A stretch of DNA of 64,000 bases from Bacillus sp. FSL H8-0547 (GCA_038002745.1 JBBODD010000001.1:2542001-2606000), one strand, 5' to 3'; positions 14,518 through 23,450 are shown, counted from the first letter of the stretch. Notes: a model not told the origin generated them from the letters alone. Numbers and translations: made by a program.

Positions 14518-15420
14518 ATGCAGCGTATACAACTGACAGAAAACTTATCATTTTCAAGAATTATTCATGGACTTTGGAGACTCTCTGACTGGAACATGTC
14601 AAATGAGGAAGTGCTTCAGCTGATCGAAGATTGCCTTGCAGCAGGAATTACAACATTCGACCATGCTGATATTTACGGGAATTACACATGTGAAAAGCTC
14701 TTTGGCGACGCGCTTGCTCTTAAACCGGAGCTTCGGGAAAAAATGGAGATTGTCACGAAGTGCGGTATTAAACTTGTCTCTGACAACCGCCCGGATCATG
14801 GGATTAAATCATACGACACAAGTAAAGAGCATATCCTGGCATCAGTGGACAAATCCCTGGAAAACTTCCGGACAGACTACATAGATGTTCTGCTGATTCA
14901 CCGCCCTGATCCATATATGAACCCTGCCGAAGTAGCAGAAGCGTTTAAACAATTGAAAGAAGAAGGCAAAGTCCGTCATTTTGGCGTGTCTAATTTTAAG
15001 CGCTCTCAGCTAAAGATGCTTCAGTCTTATCTCGATTTTCCTCTTGTGACAAATCAGATCGAGCTGTCGGCTTATCAGCTTGAAAACTTCGAAGACGGCA
15101 CTCTCGATCTTTGCCAGGAAGAGAGAATGGCGCCAATGGCGTGGTCGCCTCTTGCTGGGGGCAGCATTTTCTCAGCAGAAAATGAAAGAGCTGAAAACCT
15201 CCGCAGCACCCTTGAACGGATTGCCGGAGAAATTGGTGCAGACGGAATCGATGAAGTCCTTTATGCGTGGCTGGTCAGCCACCCTGCAGGGATTATGCCG
15301 ATTGTCGGATCCGGTAAAATGAACAGAATTCAATCCGCGATCCGCGCTCTTGATCTCAAATTGACGCGAGAGCAATGGTTTGACATTCTTCAGGTTTCAA
15401 TGGGACATGAAGTAGCGTAA
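14518..15420 (+). CDS. Aldo-keto reductase (YcsN/YdhF type)
   Basis: An NADPH-dependent oxidoreductase of about 300 residues with the AKR (alpha/beta)8 barrel. Catalytic Asp and Tyr lie in TFDHADIYGNY, Lys in IVTKCGI, and the active-site His in VLLIHRPDP; the cofactor loop includes VSNF and, later, PIVGSGKMNRI. Three consecutive ATGs occur at 14512-14520; the third is preferred because GAAAGGAG ends 7 bases upstream. The sequence start MQRIQLTENLSFSRIIHGLWRL resembles YcsN/YdhF. Substrate is unknown. It follows yuxH by 61 bases and ends in a terminator. Confidence 0.88.
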   Translation: MQRIQLTENLSFSRIIHGLWRLSDWNMSNEEVLQLIEDCLAAGITTFDHADIYGNYTCEKLFGDALALKPELREKMEIVTKCGIKLVSDNRPDHGIKSYDTSKEHILASVDKSLENFRTDYIDVLLIHRPDPYMNPAEVAEAFKQLKEEGKVRHFGVSNFKRSQLKMLQSYLDFPLVTNQIELSAYQLENFEDGTLDLCQEERMAPMAWSPLAGGSIFSAENERAENLRSTLERIAGEIGADGIDEVLYAWLVSHPAGIMPIVGSGKMNRIQSAIRALDLKLTREQWFDILQVSMGHEVA

Positions 15421-15431
15421 TCTAATTGAAA

Positions 15432-15466
15432 ACAAAACCTCTGCCTGTCAGGCGGGGGTTTTTTCA
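15432..15466 (+). terminator. Terminator after the aldo-keto reductase gene
   Basis: AACCTCTGCCTG pairs with CAGGCGGGGGTT, followed by TTTTC. Confidence 0.85.
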
Positions 15467-15531
15467 AATGGAAATATCTCCTTTTGTGACGGAATTTTCT
15501 GATATAATACGCAGGTAAGGAGATGATCAAG

Positions 15532-16134
15532 TTGAAAAAACTATTGCTGACAGGATTTGAACCATTCTTGGATTACTCGCTTAATCTGACAGCTGAAATT
15601 GCAAAGCAGCTTGACGGCGAGATCATAGGCAGCTGGAAAGTTGAAGGGACTGTACTGCCTGTTGCATTTTCAAGCACGTGGGAACAATGCCTCCTGCAGA
15701 TCGAAAAGGAAAAGCCGGATGCTGTCATGCTGCTCGGTTTAGCTGCCGGAAGAGATAAAATTACACCTGAAAGAGTGGCCATCAACTGTGCGGATGGAGA
15801 TAAAGACAACGACGGAATTGTAAAGCAGGACGAACATATAGAGAAGGAGGGCCCTGCTGCTTACTTCAGCACACTCCCAATCAGAAAATTTGTGAATGCA
15901 CTTGAAAAAGACGGCATACCTGCAGGGATATCCAACACAGCAGGCACGTATCTGTGCAACTACCTTATGTACCGTGTGTGCCGCCACTTTGAACTGGCAG
16001 AGCAAAAAGTTCCGGCAGGATTTATACATATTCCTGCATCAGAAGAGCTTGCCTCGGAACTTGGCAATGTTCCGGGTATGCCTCAGGAGCAATTGGCAGA
16101 TGCGGTCAGAAAAATGATTGGCTGTTTGGACTGA
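15532..16134 (+). CDS. pcp: Pyrrolidone-carboxylate peptidase
   Basis: A cysteine peptidase of 200 residues, family C15, that removes N-terminal pyroglutamate from peptides in the cytoplasm. The triad is visible: Glu in ITPERVAIN, Cys in NTAGTYLCNY, His in AGFIHIPAS. TTG 15532 is preferred over ATG 15523 because AAGGAG ends 9 bases before it, whereas it abuts the ATG; the product then starts MKKLLLTGFEPF as in the family. Pcp genes are often close to peptide-use functions, and this one is 4 kb from the secreted protease, but no operon links them. Confidence 0.93.
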   Translation: MKKLLLTGFEPFLDYSLNLTAEIAKQLDGEIIGSWKVEGTVLPVAFSSTWEQCLLQIEKEKPDAVMLLGLAAGRDKITPERVAINCADGDKDNDGIVKQDEHIEKEGPAAYFSTLPIRKFVNALEKDGIPAGISNTAGTYLCNYLMYRVCRHFELAEQKVPAGFIHIPASEELASELGNVPGMPQEQLADAVRKMIGCLD

Positions 16135-16178
16135 GCGACTTTTTTTTATTTGAAAACCCTCACTTGAATGTAGCAATA

Positions 16179-16186
16179 GCCGATAT
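16179..16186 (+). promoter_or_regulatory. Sigma-D type -10 element of the chemoreceptor gene
   Basis: GCCGATAT matches the full sigma-D -10 consensus, 36 bases before the receptor start. A matching TAAA -35 at the usual 15-base distance is not seen, so the promoter would be weak or use another factor as well. Confidence 0.55.
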
Positions 16187-16221
16187 TACCCAAGATAGAC
16201 AGAGTCTGGGGGAATAACATT

Positions 16222-18195
16222 ATGTTCAAAAAACTTCAAGTGAGAATTACCTTTTTTATTGCTGCTATTCTGCTGGCAGCCCTTTCATCCGTTCAAGTAT
16301 TTTCCTACTTTTATCTTCAGGAAAAAATAGGAGAAGATGCGAAAAGAAACGGTGAAGGCATTATTCAGCAGCTGAAAAGCAATATAGAATTAAGTTTAAG
16401 AGATTACGAAAAAAATCTCATTCGTTTTGGAGAAAATAATCAGATTGCAGGTTTAGTATCCGCCGGAGAAAACAAAGCAAACATTGATGAAGAGTTCCAA
16501 ACGTTTCTTGAAACCAACAAAAGAGTTCATTTAATTTACGCCGGCAGTGAAGACAAGTCTCTTTATAATCAGCCTAAAACAGACCTTCCTGATGGATTTG
16601 ATCCTACTGAAAGGCCGTGGTATAAGGCTGCTAAAGCAAATCCCGACAAGGTGATTTGGACGGAGCCTTATGAGGATGCAACAAACGGAACCTATACCGT
16701 AACAGGTGCCAAGGCAGTTCTGCAGAACGGCAAGGTTACAGGTGTTGTTGCATTTGACTTATCTTTGGAGGCAATTAATGACATTGTCGGGGCAGTAGAT
16801 GTCGGTTTTGGCGGTTATTCCTTTTTGCTTGATCAAAAAGGCATGGCTCTGTCTCATCCTACTGAACAGGGAAAAGATCTGTCAAAGCTTGATTTTATGG
16901 AAGACGTATTAGAAAAAGAGAGAGGACTTGTTGACTATACCTTTGAGTCTGACAAACGGATGCTGTACTTTGAAACCATACCTGCATTGAATTGGAAGAT
17001 AGGGGCAGTCTACAAACTCGATGACCTGATGGAAACAGCAGATGCGGTTTCTCTTACAAGTACAATCATAACTGCAGGGGCCCTGCTTGCTGCAGTTGTT
17101 TGCGGGTTTTTTGTATCCAGATCAATTGCCCGTCCGATAAAGATGATTGGACAAAGTGCTGAAGCAGTGGCAGGCGGGGATTTGACGAAAGAAGTTTCCA
17201 TATCAGGCAAAGATGAGGTTGCTGTACTTGCAGAACACTTTAACCGAATGATCAGCCATATGCGCAGAATGATTGGCGAAGTATCAAATTCTGCTTCAGC
17301 TATGACCGCATCAGCCGAGAATTTAAGTGCAGTATCACAAGAGACGATGGCTGCAAGTGAACAAGTAGCCGGTGCTATAGAGGATGTTGCAAGAGGTGCA
17401 TCTGCACAGACAGCAGATGCTGAAAAGATGAATGAACGCATGAGTGATCTTGCCGAGAAAATAAACCTGGTCAATGAAACAGTGACCATTATTCAGTCTC
17501 TGAATTCCAAATCGGAAGAAGCGAGTTTTGCAGGTATTGAAAAACTGAACGTCCTGCAATTAAAATCAGCAGAGTCGACCGCAGAGCTTTCCGCTGTAGA
17601 AGAAGTGCTTTCAGATCTGACTGAGAAAGTAAAACAGATTGAAGAAGTGGTTACGGTCATATCTGCTATTTCAGACCAGACCAATCTGCTTGCTTTAAAC
17701 GCAAGCATAGAAGCCGCAAGAGCGGGAGAGAGCGGCAGGGGATTTGCGGTTGTCGCTGAAGAAGTGAGAAAGCTTGCAGAACAGTCAGCTGCTGCAACTG
17801 ACAAAATCTCCATTACAATTGCAGGCATTCAAAATGAGTCTAAGCGAGCGGTAGATGCCATGGGCAGAACGAAAGAAATGAATCTGGAACAGCAGCAAGC
17901 GGTTCATCAATCGGGAGAGGCTTTTCAGAATATCGTTGTTTTGATGAGTGAGTTATCACAGTCGATTTCGGCTGTCGCCGGAGAAATGGAAAGCATGACT
18001 ATACAGAAAAACCAAGCCGCAGCTGCTATTGAGAGTATTGCTGCCGTTACAGAAGAATCTGCGGCCGCATCAGAAGAGGTCAGCGCTTCTACAGATGAAC
18101 AGTTAAGAGCGATTTCAACAGTGGCGAGTTCAGCTGAAGAATTGAGTGAAGCGGCAAATCATCTGCAGGAGCTTGTGAAAAAATTCAAAATCTGA
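16222..18195 (+). CDS. Methyl-accepting chemotaxis protein with dCache ligand domain
   Basis: A transmembrane chemoreceptor of 657 residues. TM1 (about 7-30), an extracellular double-Cache domain (about 35-275), TM2 (about 277-300), HAMP (about 300-355) and a cytoplasmic signalling domain whose hairpin tip contains [20 protein letters not shown]. The Cache domain has RPWYKAA and a later FDLSLE, pieces of the amino-acid-recognition pattern known for dCache_1 receptors, so an amino-acid ligand is plausible. Glu/Gln pairs in the flanking helices are probable methylation sites. It would signal through CheW/CheA to the flagellar motor. Regulation by sigma-D is suggested by the upstream GCCGATAT. 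Confidence 0.92.
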   Translation: MFKKLQVRITFFIAAILLAALSSVQVFSYFYLQEKIGEDAKRNGEGIIQQLKSNIELSLRDYEKNLIRFGENNQIAGLVSAGENKANIDEEFQTFLETNKRVHLIYAGSEDKSLYNQPKTDLPDGFDPTERPWYKAAKANPDKVIWTEPYEDATNGTYTVTGAKAVLQNGKVTGVVAFDLSLEAINDIVGAVDVGFGGYSFLLDQKGMALSHPTEQGKDLSKLDFMEDVLEKERGLVDYTFESDKRMLYFETIPALNWKIGAVYKLDDLMETADAVSLTSTIITAGALLAAVVCGFFVSRSIARPIKMIGQSAEAVAGGDLTKEVSISGKDEVAVLAEHFNRMISHMRRMIGEVSNSASAMTASAENLSAVSQETMAASEQVAGAIEDVARGASAQTADAEKMNERMSDLAEKINLVNETVTIIQSLNSKSEEASFAGIEKLNVLQLKSAESTAELSAVEEVLSDLTEKVKQIEEVVTVISAISDQTNLLALNASIEAARAGESGRGFAVVAEEVRKLAEQSAAATDKISITIAGIQNESKRAVDAMGRTKEMNLEQQQAVHQSGEAFQNIVVLMSELSQSISAVAGEMESMTIQKNQAAAAIESIAAVTEESAAASEEVSASTDEQLRAISTVASSAEELSEAANHLQELVKKFKI

Positions 18196-18346
18196 TTTGC
18201 GGACAGCAGCGTTTATATCACATTCCTTGGGGTAAGTGCTGCAGAGAAATATGAACCGACTTTTTAAATGGAAAATGAAGGATTTACCAAGTAAATGTCG
18301 AAATAAGGTAATGTTCATTTTATTTTAAAGGAGGTTCTGCTCTCTC

Positions 18347-18574
18347 ATGCGTGTGCAGCCATCCGTATATGTGCTGGATGATAAAACGGTTGCGGTGTTT
18401 TCGGTGGTTATCGGTGACAGTAAGGTTAAAATGGAGTGTTTGCTCTCAGAACAGGGAATTCTTGATTACACCTTGGAATTTAGCGGACCAATCGAAAAGA
18501 GAGAAGAACTGACAAAAATGGCCCTTCGGGAAGCAGAGTCCTATCATCTGCAGTCAATAAATACTGTAAAATAA
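18347..18574 (+). CDS. Small protein of unknown function
   Basis: 75 residues with a strong SD (AAAGGAGG) 12 bases before ATG 18347. The composition suggests a compact alpha/beta protein: alternating hydrophobic strands (SVYVLDDKTVAVFSVVIG) followed by a charged C-terminal helix (EKREELTKMALREAESYHL). There is no signal peptide or membrane helix. I do not recognise the family. It stands alone between the chemoreceptor and degQ and has its own terminator. Confidence 0.75.
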   Translation: MRVQPSVYVLDDKTVAVFSVVIGDSKVKMECLLSEQGILDYTLEFSGPIEKREELTKMALREAESYHLQSINTVK

Positions 18575-18579
18575 ATCAC

Positions 18580-18606
18580 CCCATTCATATGGGGCTTTTT
18601 TCTGCC
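18580..18606 (+). terminator. Terminator after the 75-residue gene
   Basis: CCCCATTCATATGGGG hairpin followed by CTTTTTT. Confidence 0.8.
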
Positions 18607-18657
18607 CTTTTTTACGAATTAGATTGGACCATGAACAAAAAAGACTACCAAAGCAAG

Positions 18658-18687
18658 TTGCGGTATCACGCACTGATTCTTTCGCAT
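18658..18687 (+). promoter_or_regulatory. ComA-box-like site upstream of degQ
   Basis: TTGCGG-TATC-ACGCAC resembles the ComA target TTGCGG-N4-CCGCAA, with the left half perfect and the right half four of six. A further TTCGCA (18681-18686) lies downstream, in keeping with the third recognition element described for ComA promoters. In B. subtilis degQ is activated by ComA-P. Confidence 0.6.
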
Positions 18688-18735
18688 TATTTTCGGTGAA
18701 AATCCTTTTCACATCCTTTAAAATTTAAAGTAAGG

Positions 18736-18782
18736 AAAGATCAAAACACGTGTTTCGTTCACCATGCAGAATTTGATCTTTT
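18736..18782 (+). promoter_or_regulatory. Leader hairpin of degQ
   Basis: AAAGATCAAA (18736-18745) pairs with TTTGATCTTTT (18772-18782), and the interior holds the 12-bp palindrome AAACACGTGTTT (18744-18755). It lies 20 bases before the degQ start codon and resembles an attenuator or an mRNA-stability element. Confidence 0.45.
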
Positions 18783-18801
18783 ACAGAGGAGTGTGGAAAC
18801 G

Positions 18802-18942
18802 ATGAAAAAGCACAACATTGAAGAGATTACTCAATTATTGAAACGTCTTGAAAAAGAAATTCAAGAAACGAAGCAGTCGCTGAGAATGATCAATAAAAGC
18901 ATTGATAAGTATGATAAATACTCCTTTATAAACGTGTCATAA
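18802..18942 (+). CDS. degQ: Degradation enzyme regulator DegQ
   Basis: A 46-residue helical protein, exactly the length of B. subtilis DegQ. Shared features include the LLKRLEKEIQETKQSL helix, the signature RMINKSIDKYDKYS and the short end INVS. DegQ stimulates phosphotransfer from DegS to DegU and so raises production of secreted proteases and related late functions. ATG 18802 has CAGAGGAGTG upstream. It sits directly before comQ, as in B. subtilis, with a ComA-box-like site upstream, which would couple pheromone sensing to exoenzyme production. It is followed by its own terminator. Confidence 0.93.
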   Translation: MKKHNIEEITQLLKRLEKEIQETKQSLRMINKSIDKYDKYSFINVS

Positions 18943-18975
18943 GACTTGGCTGAATGCAGCCGGGTCTTTTTTTTA
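18942..18975 (+). terminator. Terminator after degQ
   Basis: AAGACTTGGCTG pairs with CAGCCGGGTCTT, followed by eight T residues. Confidence 0.9.
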
Positions 18976-19087
18976 CCCATTAAATGGAATTTAATGTTAA
19001 ATGTTTTATATTTATGTAAAAAGATTGTTTTTAAGCTACTCAATTTGTCGCGAATATTGTAATATAATTTCGAAGGGGTGATTACAT

Positions 19088-20014
19088 TTGGACTATAAAT
19101 CTCTGATTCACCGTTTAAACACTGCAGTAACATCTCATATTGAGAACAAAACTTTGCTGCACCTTCTCCTTTCGTTCATAGAAGCGAAAAAGACCTTCCC
19201 TTTTGCCCAATTGACAAACCTGCACTATACAGCTTTTGGAGGGAAAGAGGACGAAATTGTTCAGCTGTCGGGTGCAGTTGAGCTTTTAGCTCTTTCATTT
19301 GACATTCTGGATGATCTCGAAGACCTAGACAATTTTGAAGAACCATGGATGAAGATTGATTCTTCGGTTGCGCTTAACGCTGCCACCGCCCTCTATACGG
19401 TAAGTCTGAAAATGGCTGATGAACTGCAAAGCCCTTATAAAGGAACGATCATCAGCGCGTTTCACCGATTAGCCCTTCAGGCAATGGAAGGACAGCACGC
19501 CGATTTGGAGAATACGGTTGAAACCGAAGAAGAATGCACCTCCATGATCGAGAAAAAGTCGGGTTCCCTCGTTGCTCTCGCATCTGTAAGCGGAGCTATG
19601 CTCGCAACTGGAGAAGAGCAGGCAATTGTCGAAAAATATTCCTATCAAATAGGACTGGCTGCCCAAATTGAGAACGATTACCGTGACTTATTTCATCTGC
19701 ACAAAAATGATTTGTCATCAAAGAAAAAATCTTTGGCTCTCCTTTACATAAACAGGGAGTTTAATGAGCATTCAAAAGAACTGAGCCGTTTTATCGCAGA
19801 AGGCAAGTCATATGAGGAGCAATACGGGGATGCAGCAGCATTCAAATCGAAATTGTTTCAATCCGGCGTCGTCCACTACCTCAATGTCATCAAACAAATT
19901 GCTCTTCAAAAAGCTTCAACTTTACTTGCCGAACTGCCCTTGCCGCAGCATCAAATTGAGCTTCTTAAGTCTCATTTGATCATAAATCAATCAGAAAATA
20001 AAAGGAGAGATTAA
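19088..20014 (+). CDS. comQ: ComX isoprenyl transferase ComQ
   Basis: 308 residues of the polyprenyl-synthetase fold. The first Asp-rich motif is DILDDLEDLDN and the second IENDYRD, the sites that bind Mg2+-diphosphate. ComQ attaches a farnesyl or geranyl group to the conserved Trp of ComX and processes the pheromone. TTG 19088 has the SD AAGGGGTGA upstream; a TATAAT at 19063 may be the -10. The gene precedes comX by 3 bases, so the two are translationally close. ComQ, ComX and the ComP sensor are the fast-evolving specificity part of this quorum-sensing system. Confidence 0.93.
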   Translation: MDYKSLIHRLNTAVTSHIENKTLLHLLLSFIEAKKTFPFAQLTNLHYTAFGGKEDEIVQLSGAVELLALSFDILDDLEDLDNFEEPWMKIDSSVALNAATALYTVSLKMADELQSPYKGTIISAFHRLALQAMEGQHADLENTVETEEECTSMIEKKSGSLVALASVSGAMLATGEEQAIVEKYSYQIGLAAQIENDYRDLFHLHKNDLSSKKKSLALLYINREFNEHSKELSRFIAEGKSYEEQYGDAAAFKSKLFQSGVVHYLNVIKQIALQKASTLLAELPLPQHQIELLKSHLIINQSENKRRD

Positions 20015-20017
20015 TTT

Positions 20018-20179
20018 ATGCAGGAAATCGTCAATTTTTTAGTGGAAAACCCTGAAATCGTTGAAAAAGTAGTAAACGGAGAAGCAAGCTTACTGGGTGT
20101 GAAAAATGTAGATGAAGTGTTAGGATTAGTTGAGGGGCTTTTAAACACAGCTAGAACGACTAACTTATTCTGGTACTAG
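20018..20179 (+). CDS. comX: ComX pheromone precursor
   Basis: 53 residues, too short for ordinary gene calling. ATG 20018 follows AAAGGAGAG by 7 bases and lies 3 bases after the comQ stop. The N-terminus has the family pattern (MQEIVNFLVENPEIVEKV, then GEASLLGV), and the C-terminus ends TARTTNLFWY with one Trp at the penultimate position, the residue ComQ prenylates. The mature pheromone would be a short prenylated C-terminal peptide ending FWY. The sequence differs from the B. subtilis pherotypes I know, so this strain may be its own pherotype. Confidence 0.93.
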   Translation: MQEIVNFLVENPEIVEKVVNGEASLLGVKNVDEVLGLVEGLLNTARTTNLFWY

Positions 20180-20211
20180 TCTCTACAAAATTCTAAGTAG
20201 GTCTTATCAAA

Positions 20212-22524
20212 ATGCATTCTATTAATTTTAACAAGTTGTATATAGTTTCAATTATTTTTAGTTTTGTTTTAGTGACTTATTTCTTAACAATCAGCATTAA
20301 ATATCCTTACGTAGGTGCAAGTGTTAGATTCAATGACACAGACAAGCTGGAAATTACTGTTATTGAGCCTAACACTTGGGCCTCAAAAGTAGGCCTTGAA
20401 ATTGGAGATGTCGTCACTGGAATAAATGGTGTGCCTGCAAATGAACATTATCCCGCAGTCAGATATGGAATGCTTGAACAAGTAGATGAGCTCTCTATTT
20501 TAAGAGACGGTAATCAAATTCTGTTTGAAGTAAAGGATTCAATTATCAGTCATCAGAGTCTGTTTCTTGTTGTGATCCCAACTATTACCTACATTCTTTG
20601 TTTATTCTGCAGCTATTATATATATAAAAGTAATAAAAAGCTTAACCTTCAGTCAGCACTTCTTCTAAATTTCTTTCTATTAATGATTGCGCTTGCTTAC
20701 TTCAGTGGTACTGGTTCTTCAAGAGGAGATGTAATAAGCAGATATTTAAATTTAAGCTGTTTTTTGTTAGTACCGGTTAGTTATATCTCATTTTTATACT
20801 ATTATTTCAAAGAACTTGGCGAAAAACTTTTTTCAGAGAAATTTCTGTATGCATCATTCGTCATTGTGGCTCTCAATATCATTGCAGAATTGAGCACAGA
20901 AACTGTTGATTTTTCATATGCCTTTTTCTATATTTTCGTTAAAAATCTTAACTTAGCTTCTTTTGCCATTTTATTTGTTCTTACATTTGTTGTGAAATTT
21001 GTTGGCTTAAAGAAAGTGAAATATTCAGCACAAGGTTACATTGTTAAAGTGTTAATTATCACTAATATTATCGCATTTTCACCCTTTGTACTTTTATATA
21101 TAATTCCTTATATCTTTCTAAATAAGCATATATTCCCGCCTAACATTCTAGCTGCTTTCCTTCTGTTAATACCGTTTTCGCTAGTCTATCAATTTTTAGC
21201 TACAAAGATATATGATATAGAGTTTATCTTAGGAAGAGTAAGGTACTATGCTTTGCTGGCTGTATTGCCAACGATCATATGTGTGGGAATAATGTTAATT
21301 ATTAAAGAGAATAGCCCTACCTTTTACCCAGTTAAACTCTCAATCTTCATATATATAACCATGCTGATTGTTTTCTACATCAAAGAAATTCTCGATTTCC
21401 GCTTCCGGTTTAAGCGTTTTTCGGAGAAGTACAACTATCAGGACAGTATCTTTAAATATACGCAGAGCATCCGTAAAGCGAGCAAGCTGGATCAGGTCAT
21501 CAGCGAGCTGAAAGAGGTTATTACAGATGTCCTGCTTGTCAGCAGGGCAAGCTATGTTGAGGTAAATAAGGATGGGGATATTGTTTCGGTTGATATTCAG
21601 ATGAAAGGGTCTGATTATCTCCTGTATGAAAAAGAGATAAGGAAAGCATCTCTTGAGATCGGGAAAATCGTTGAAGTGGACAGGGGTTTTGTGATTAATG
21701 TTGGGGAGACAGACGAGCGCAGTTTTGTGATGGTCTGCCTGTCCATGCTCAATACGCCAAAGCTCAACAGGGATGAAATTTCATGGCTGAAGACTCTTTC
21801 TTTCTATACGAATATATCTCTTGAAAACTTCCTTAAGATTGAAGAACTGATGAGCCATCTCCAGAAGATTAAAAGTGAAGGCAGCAATCCGGCCTGGCTG
21901 ACAAAGGTGCTCTTTTCCATCGAGGAAAAGCAGCGCTCTAATCTCGCTAAGGATCTGCATGATTCTGTTCTTCAGGATTTGATTTCACTGAAGCGCCAGT
22001 GTGAGCTGGCTCTGGCTGAGCTTGAAGCCGCCCCGACTGTTTTTACTGACCAGCTTCAGGATATGAACAGTTCGATGACGAATATTATTAAAACAACCCG
22101 TGAAACCTGCCAGGAGCTCCGGCCCCAGCTGCTGTATGATCTGGGCCTCGTTAAGGCGCTTCAAAAGCTTGCTGCCCAGTACAATGAAACGGCTCCGTTT
22201 GATGTCAGGCTCAATGCAGGCAACTTCACAAAATCGATTGATATTGATACCCAGCTGAACTTGTACCGCATTGTCCAGGAGCTTCTTACCAATGCCGGCA
22301 AGCATTCTAATGCCATGCATGTGCTGATTATGCTTGTCTGCATCAAGGATAAAATTGTTCTGCATTATGAGGATGATGGAATTGGCTTTGATCAGAACGA
22401 ATTGTACACCAATCATCAGAGTATGGGGCTCTCTGGAATTGCTGAACGGGTTAAAGCGCTGAATGGAACCCACTCTATTGAGACGTCTAAGGGCAATGGG
22501 TTTAAAGTTGTCGTAGAGATTTAA
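20212..22524 (+). CDS. comP: ComX receptor histidine kinase ComP
   Basis: A membrane kinase of 770 residues. N-terminal TM helix, an extracytoplasmic PDZ-like loop (about 40-110, VGLEIGDVVTGINGVPANEH), several further TM helices to about residue 400, then the HisKA_3 dimerisation domain with the phospho-acceptor His in AKDLHDSVLQD (about 580-590), and a HATPase_c domain with ELLTNAGKHS, YEDDGIGFD and GLSGIAERV. It senses ComX and phosphorylates ComA. The first two thirds are markedly AT-rich and from about 21390 the coding becomes GC-richer, the known mosaic border between the polymorphic sensor and the conserved kinase. Confidence 0.94.
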   Translation: MHSINFNKLYIVSIIFSFVLVTYFLTISIKYPYVGASVRFNDTDKLEITVIEPNTWASKVGLEIGDVVTGINGVPANEHYPAVRYGMLEQVDELSILRDGNQILFEVKDSIISHQSLFLVVIPTITYILCLFCSYYIYKSNKKLNLQSALLLNFFLLMIALAYFSGTGSSRGDVISRYLNLSCFLLVPVSYISFLYYYFKELGEKLFSEKFLYASFVIVALNIIAELSTETVDFSYAFFYIFVKNLNLASFAILFVLTFVVKFVGLKKVKYSAQGYIVKVLIITNIIAFSPFVLLYIIPYIFLNKHIFPPNILAAFLLLIPFSLVYQFLATKIYDIEFILGRVRYYALLAVLPTIICVGIMLIIKENSPTFYPVKLSIFIYITMLIVFYIKEILDFRFRFKRFSEKYNYQDSIFKYTQSIRKASKLDQVISELKEVITDVLLVSRASYVEVNKDGDIVSVDIQMKGSDYLLYEKEIRKASLEIGKIVEVDRGFVINVGETDERSFVMVCLSMLNTPKLNRDEISWLKTLSFYTNISLENFLKIEELMSHLQKIKSEGSNPAWLTKVLFSIEEKQRSNLAKDLHDSVLQDLISLKRQCELALAELEAAPTVFTDQLQDMNSSMTNIIKTTRETCQELRPQLLYDLGLVKALQKLAAQYNETAPFDVRLNAGNFTKSIDIDTQLNLYRIVQELLTNAGKHSNAMHVLIMLVCIKDKIVLHYEDDGIGFDQNELYTNHQSMGLSGIAERVKALNGTHSIETSKGNGFKVVVEI

Positions 22525-22535
22525 GTTGCATCTTT

Positions 22536-22565
22536 AGACTTGGCACATGCCAGGTCTTTTTTATA
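22536..22565 (+). terminator. Hairpin between comP and comA
   Basis: AGACTTGGC-ACAT-GCCAGGTCT followed by TTTTTTAT is a good intrinsic terminator. It lies within the presumed comQXPA operon, so comA may depend on read-through or on its own promoter. Confidence 0.8.
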
Positions 22566-22604
22566 GAATAGTAAGCAGAGGCAGTGGACAGAGAGGTTGA
22601 TACG

Positions 22605-23246
22605 ATGTTGCATATTTTAGTTGTGGACGATCATCCGGCAGTGCGTGAAGGAACAAAGGCCATACTTGAAACCGATTCAGAAGTGAAGGTTTCGTACCTG
22701 AATCCCCCTTATTCCAAAGATGTGATTCAGCACCTGAATTTTCAGGAGTATGATGTAATTCTTATGGATATGAATCTGGGAGATATAAACGGCATGGAGC
22801 TTTCCACTGAGATTATTAAACACTCAGAGGATTGCAAAATTATTTTATATACAGGCTATGATGTAGAGGATTATTTTGAAGAAGCCATCCGGCTTGGAAT
22901 TCACGGGGCAATCAGCAAAACAGAAACGAAAGAGAAAATTCTTTCTTCCATCCGGCATGCCCTTTCAGGGGATATTGTTGTCCCGTATTCCTATTTGAAA
23001 TCCCTCATTCTTCAGCAAAAAAATAAAAGCAGTTCGTCTCATTCAGAGACCGAGACGCTGAATGAAAGGGAAAAAGCCATTCTCCAGGAGGTTGAACGCG
23101 GTTTAACGAACCAGGAAATTGCCGATAAGCTGCACTTGAGCAAGCGCTCGATCGAATATAGTCTCACCTCCATTTTTAATAAATTAAATGTCGGGTCAAG
23201 AACAGAAGCCGTTCTGATTTCCAAATCCGAAGGCATTATTGATTAG
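22605..23246 (+). CDS. comA: Response regulator ComA
   Basis: 213 residues: an N-terminal receiver (phospho-acceptor Asp in VILMDMNLG, acidic pair VVDDHP, Lys in AISKTETK) and a C-terminal LuxR-type HTH (LNEREKAILQEVERGLTNQE, then SKRSIEYSLTSIFNKLNV). Phosphorylated by ComP, it activates quorum-controlled genes, here plausibly degQ. ATG 22605 is preferred to the frame start at 22584 because AGAGGTTG ends 7 bases before it and the receiver begins right at MLHILVVDDH. A terminator separates it from comP. The menI/yuxO homologue that follows comA in B. subtilis is here 2.3 kb further on, after inserted genes. Confidence 0.94.
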   Translation: MLHILVVDDHPAVREGTKAILETDSEVKVSYLNPPYSKDVIQHLNFQEYDVILMDMNLGDINGMELSTEIIKHSEDCKIILYTGYDVEDYFEEAIRLGIHGAISKTETKEKILSSIRHALSGDIVVPYSYLKSLILQQKNKSSSSHSETETLNEREKAILQEVERGLTNQEIADKLHLSKRSIEYSLTSIFNKLNVGSRTEAVLISKSEGIID

Positions 23247-23275
23247 TGTGCAGAGTAGATCTGCACACTTTTTGC
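23246..23275 (+). terminator. Terminator after comA
   Basis: AGTGTGCAGA-GTAGA-TCTGCACACT followed by TTTTG. Confidence 0.88.
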
Positions 23276-23329
23276 AGGTTTATAGATATTTAAATGCTTA
23301 AAGTGTGAAATTAGTAGTGAGTTATCATC

Positions 23330-23450
23330 GTCCAGCTCCAGCGCCTAGATCCTCTGTCAGAACTAATCCGATATAAAAGTCAAAACCGGACTTTTTTGTC
23401 GGATTCTTATCTGCCTATCGGATCTGTTCAAGGCGCTTGCGCTTTTGTGA
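23330..23450 (+). repeat. Dispersed palindromic repeat, copy B (subtype 1)
   Basis: Contains AGCGCCTAGATCCTCTGTCA, an inner arm around AAAGTCAAAACCGGACTTTT, the block GGATTCTTATCTGCCTATCG, and ends AAGGCGCTTGCGCTTTTGTG. Same orientation and core as copy A, but the left end reads TCCAGCTCC as in copy C. Confidence 0.85.
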
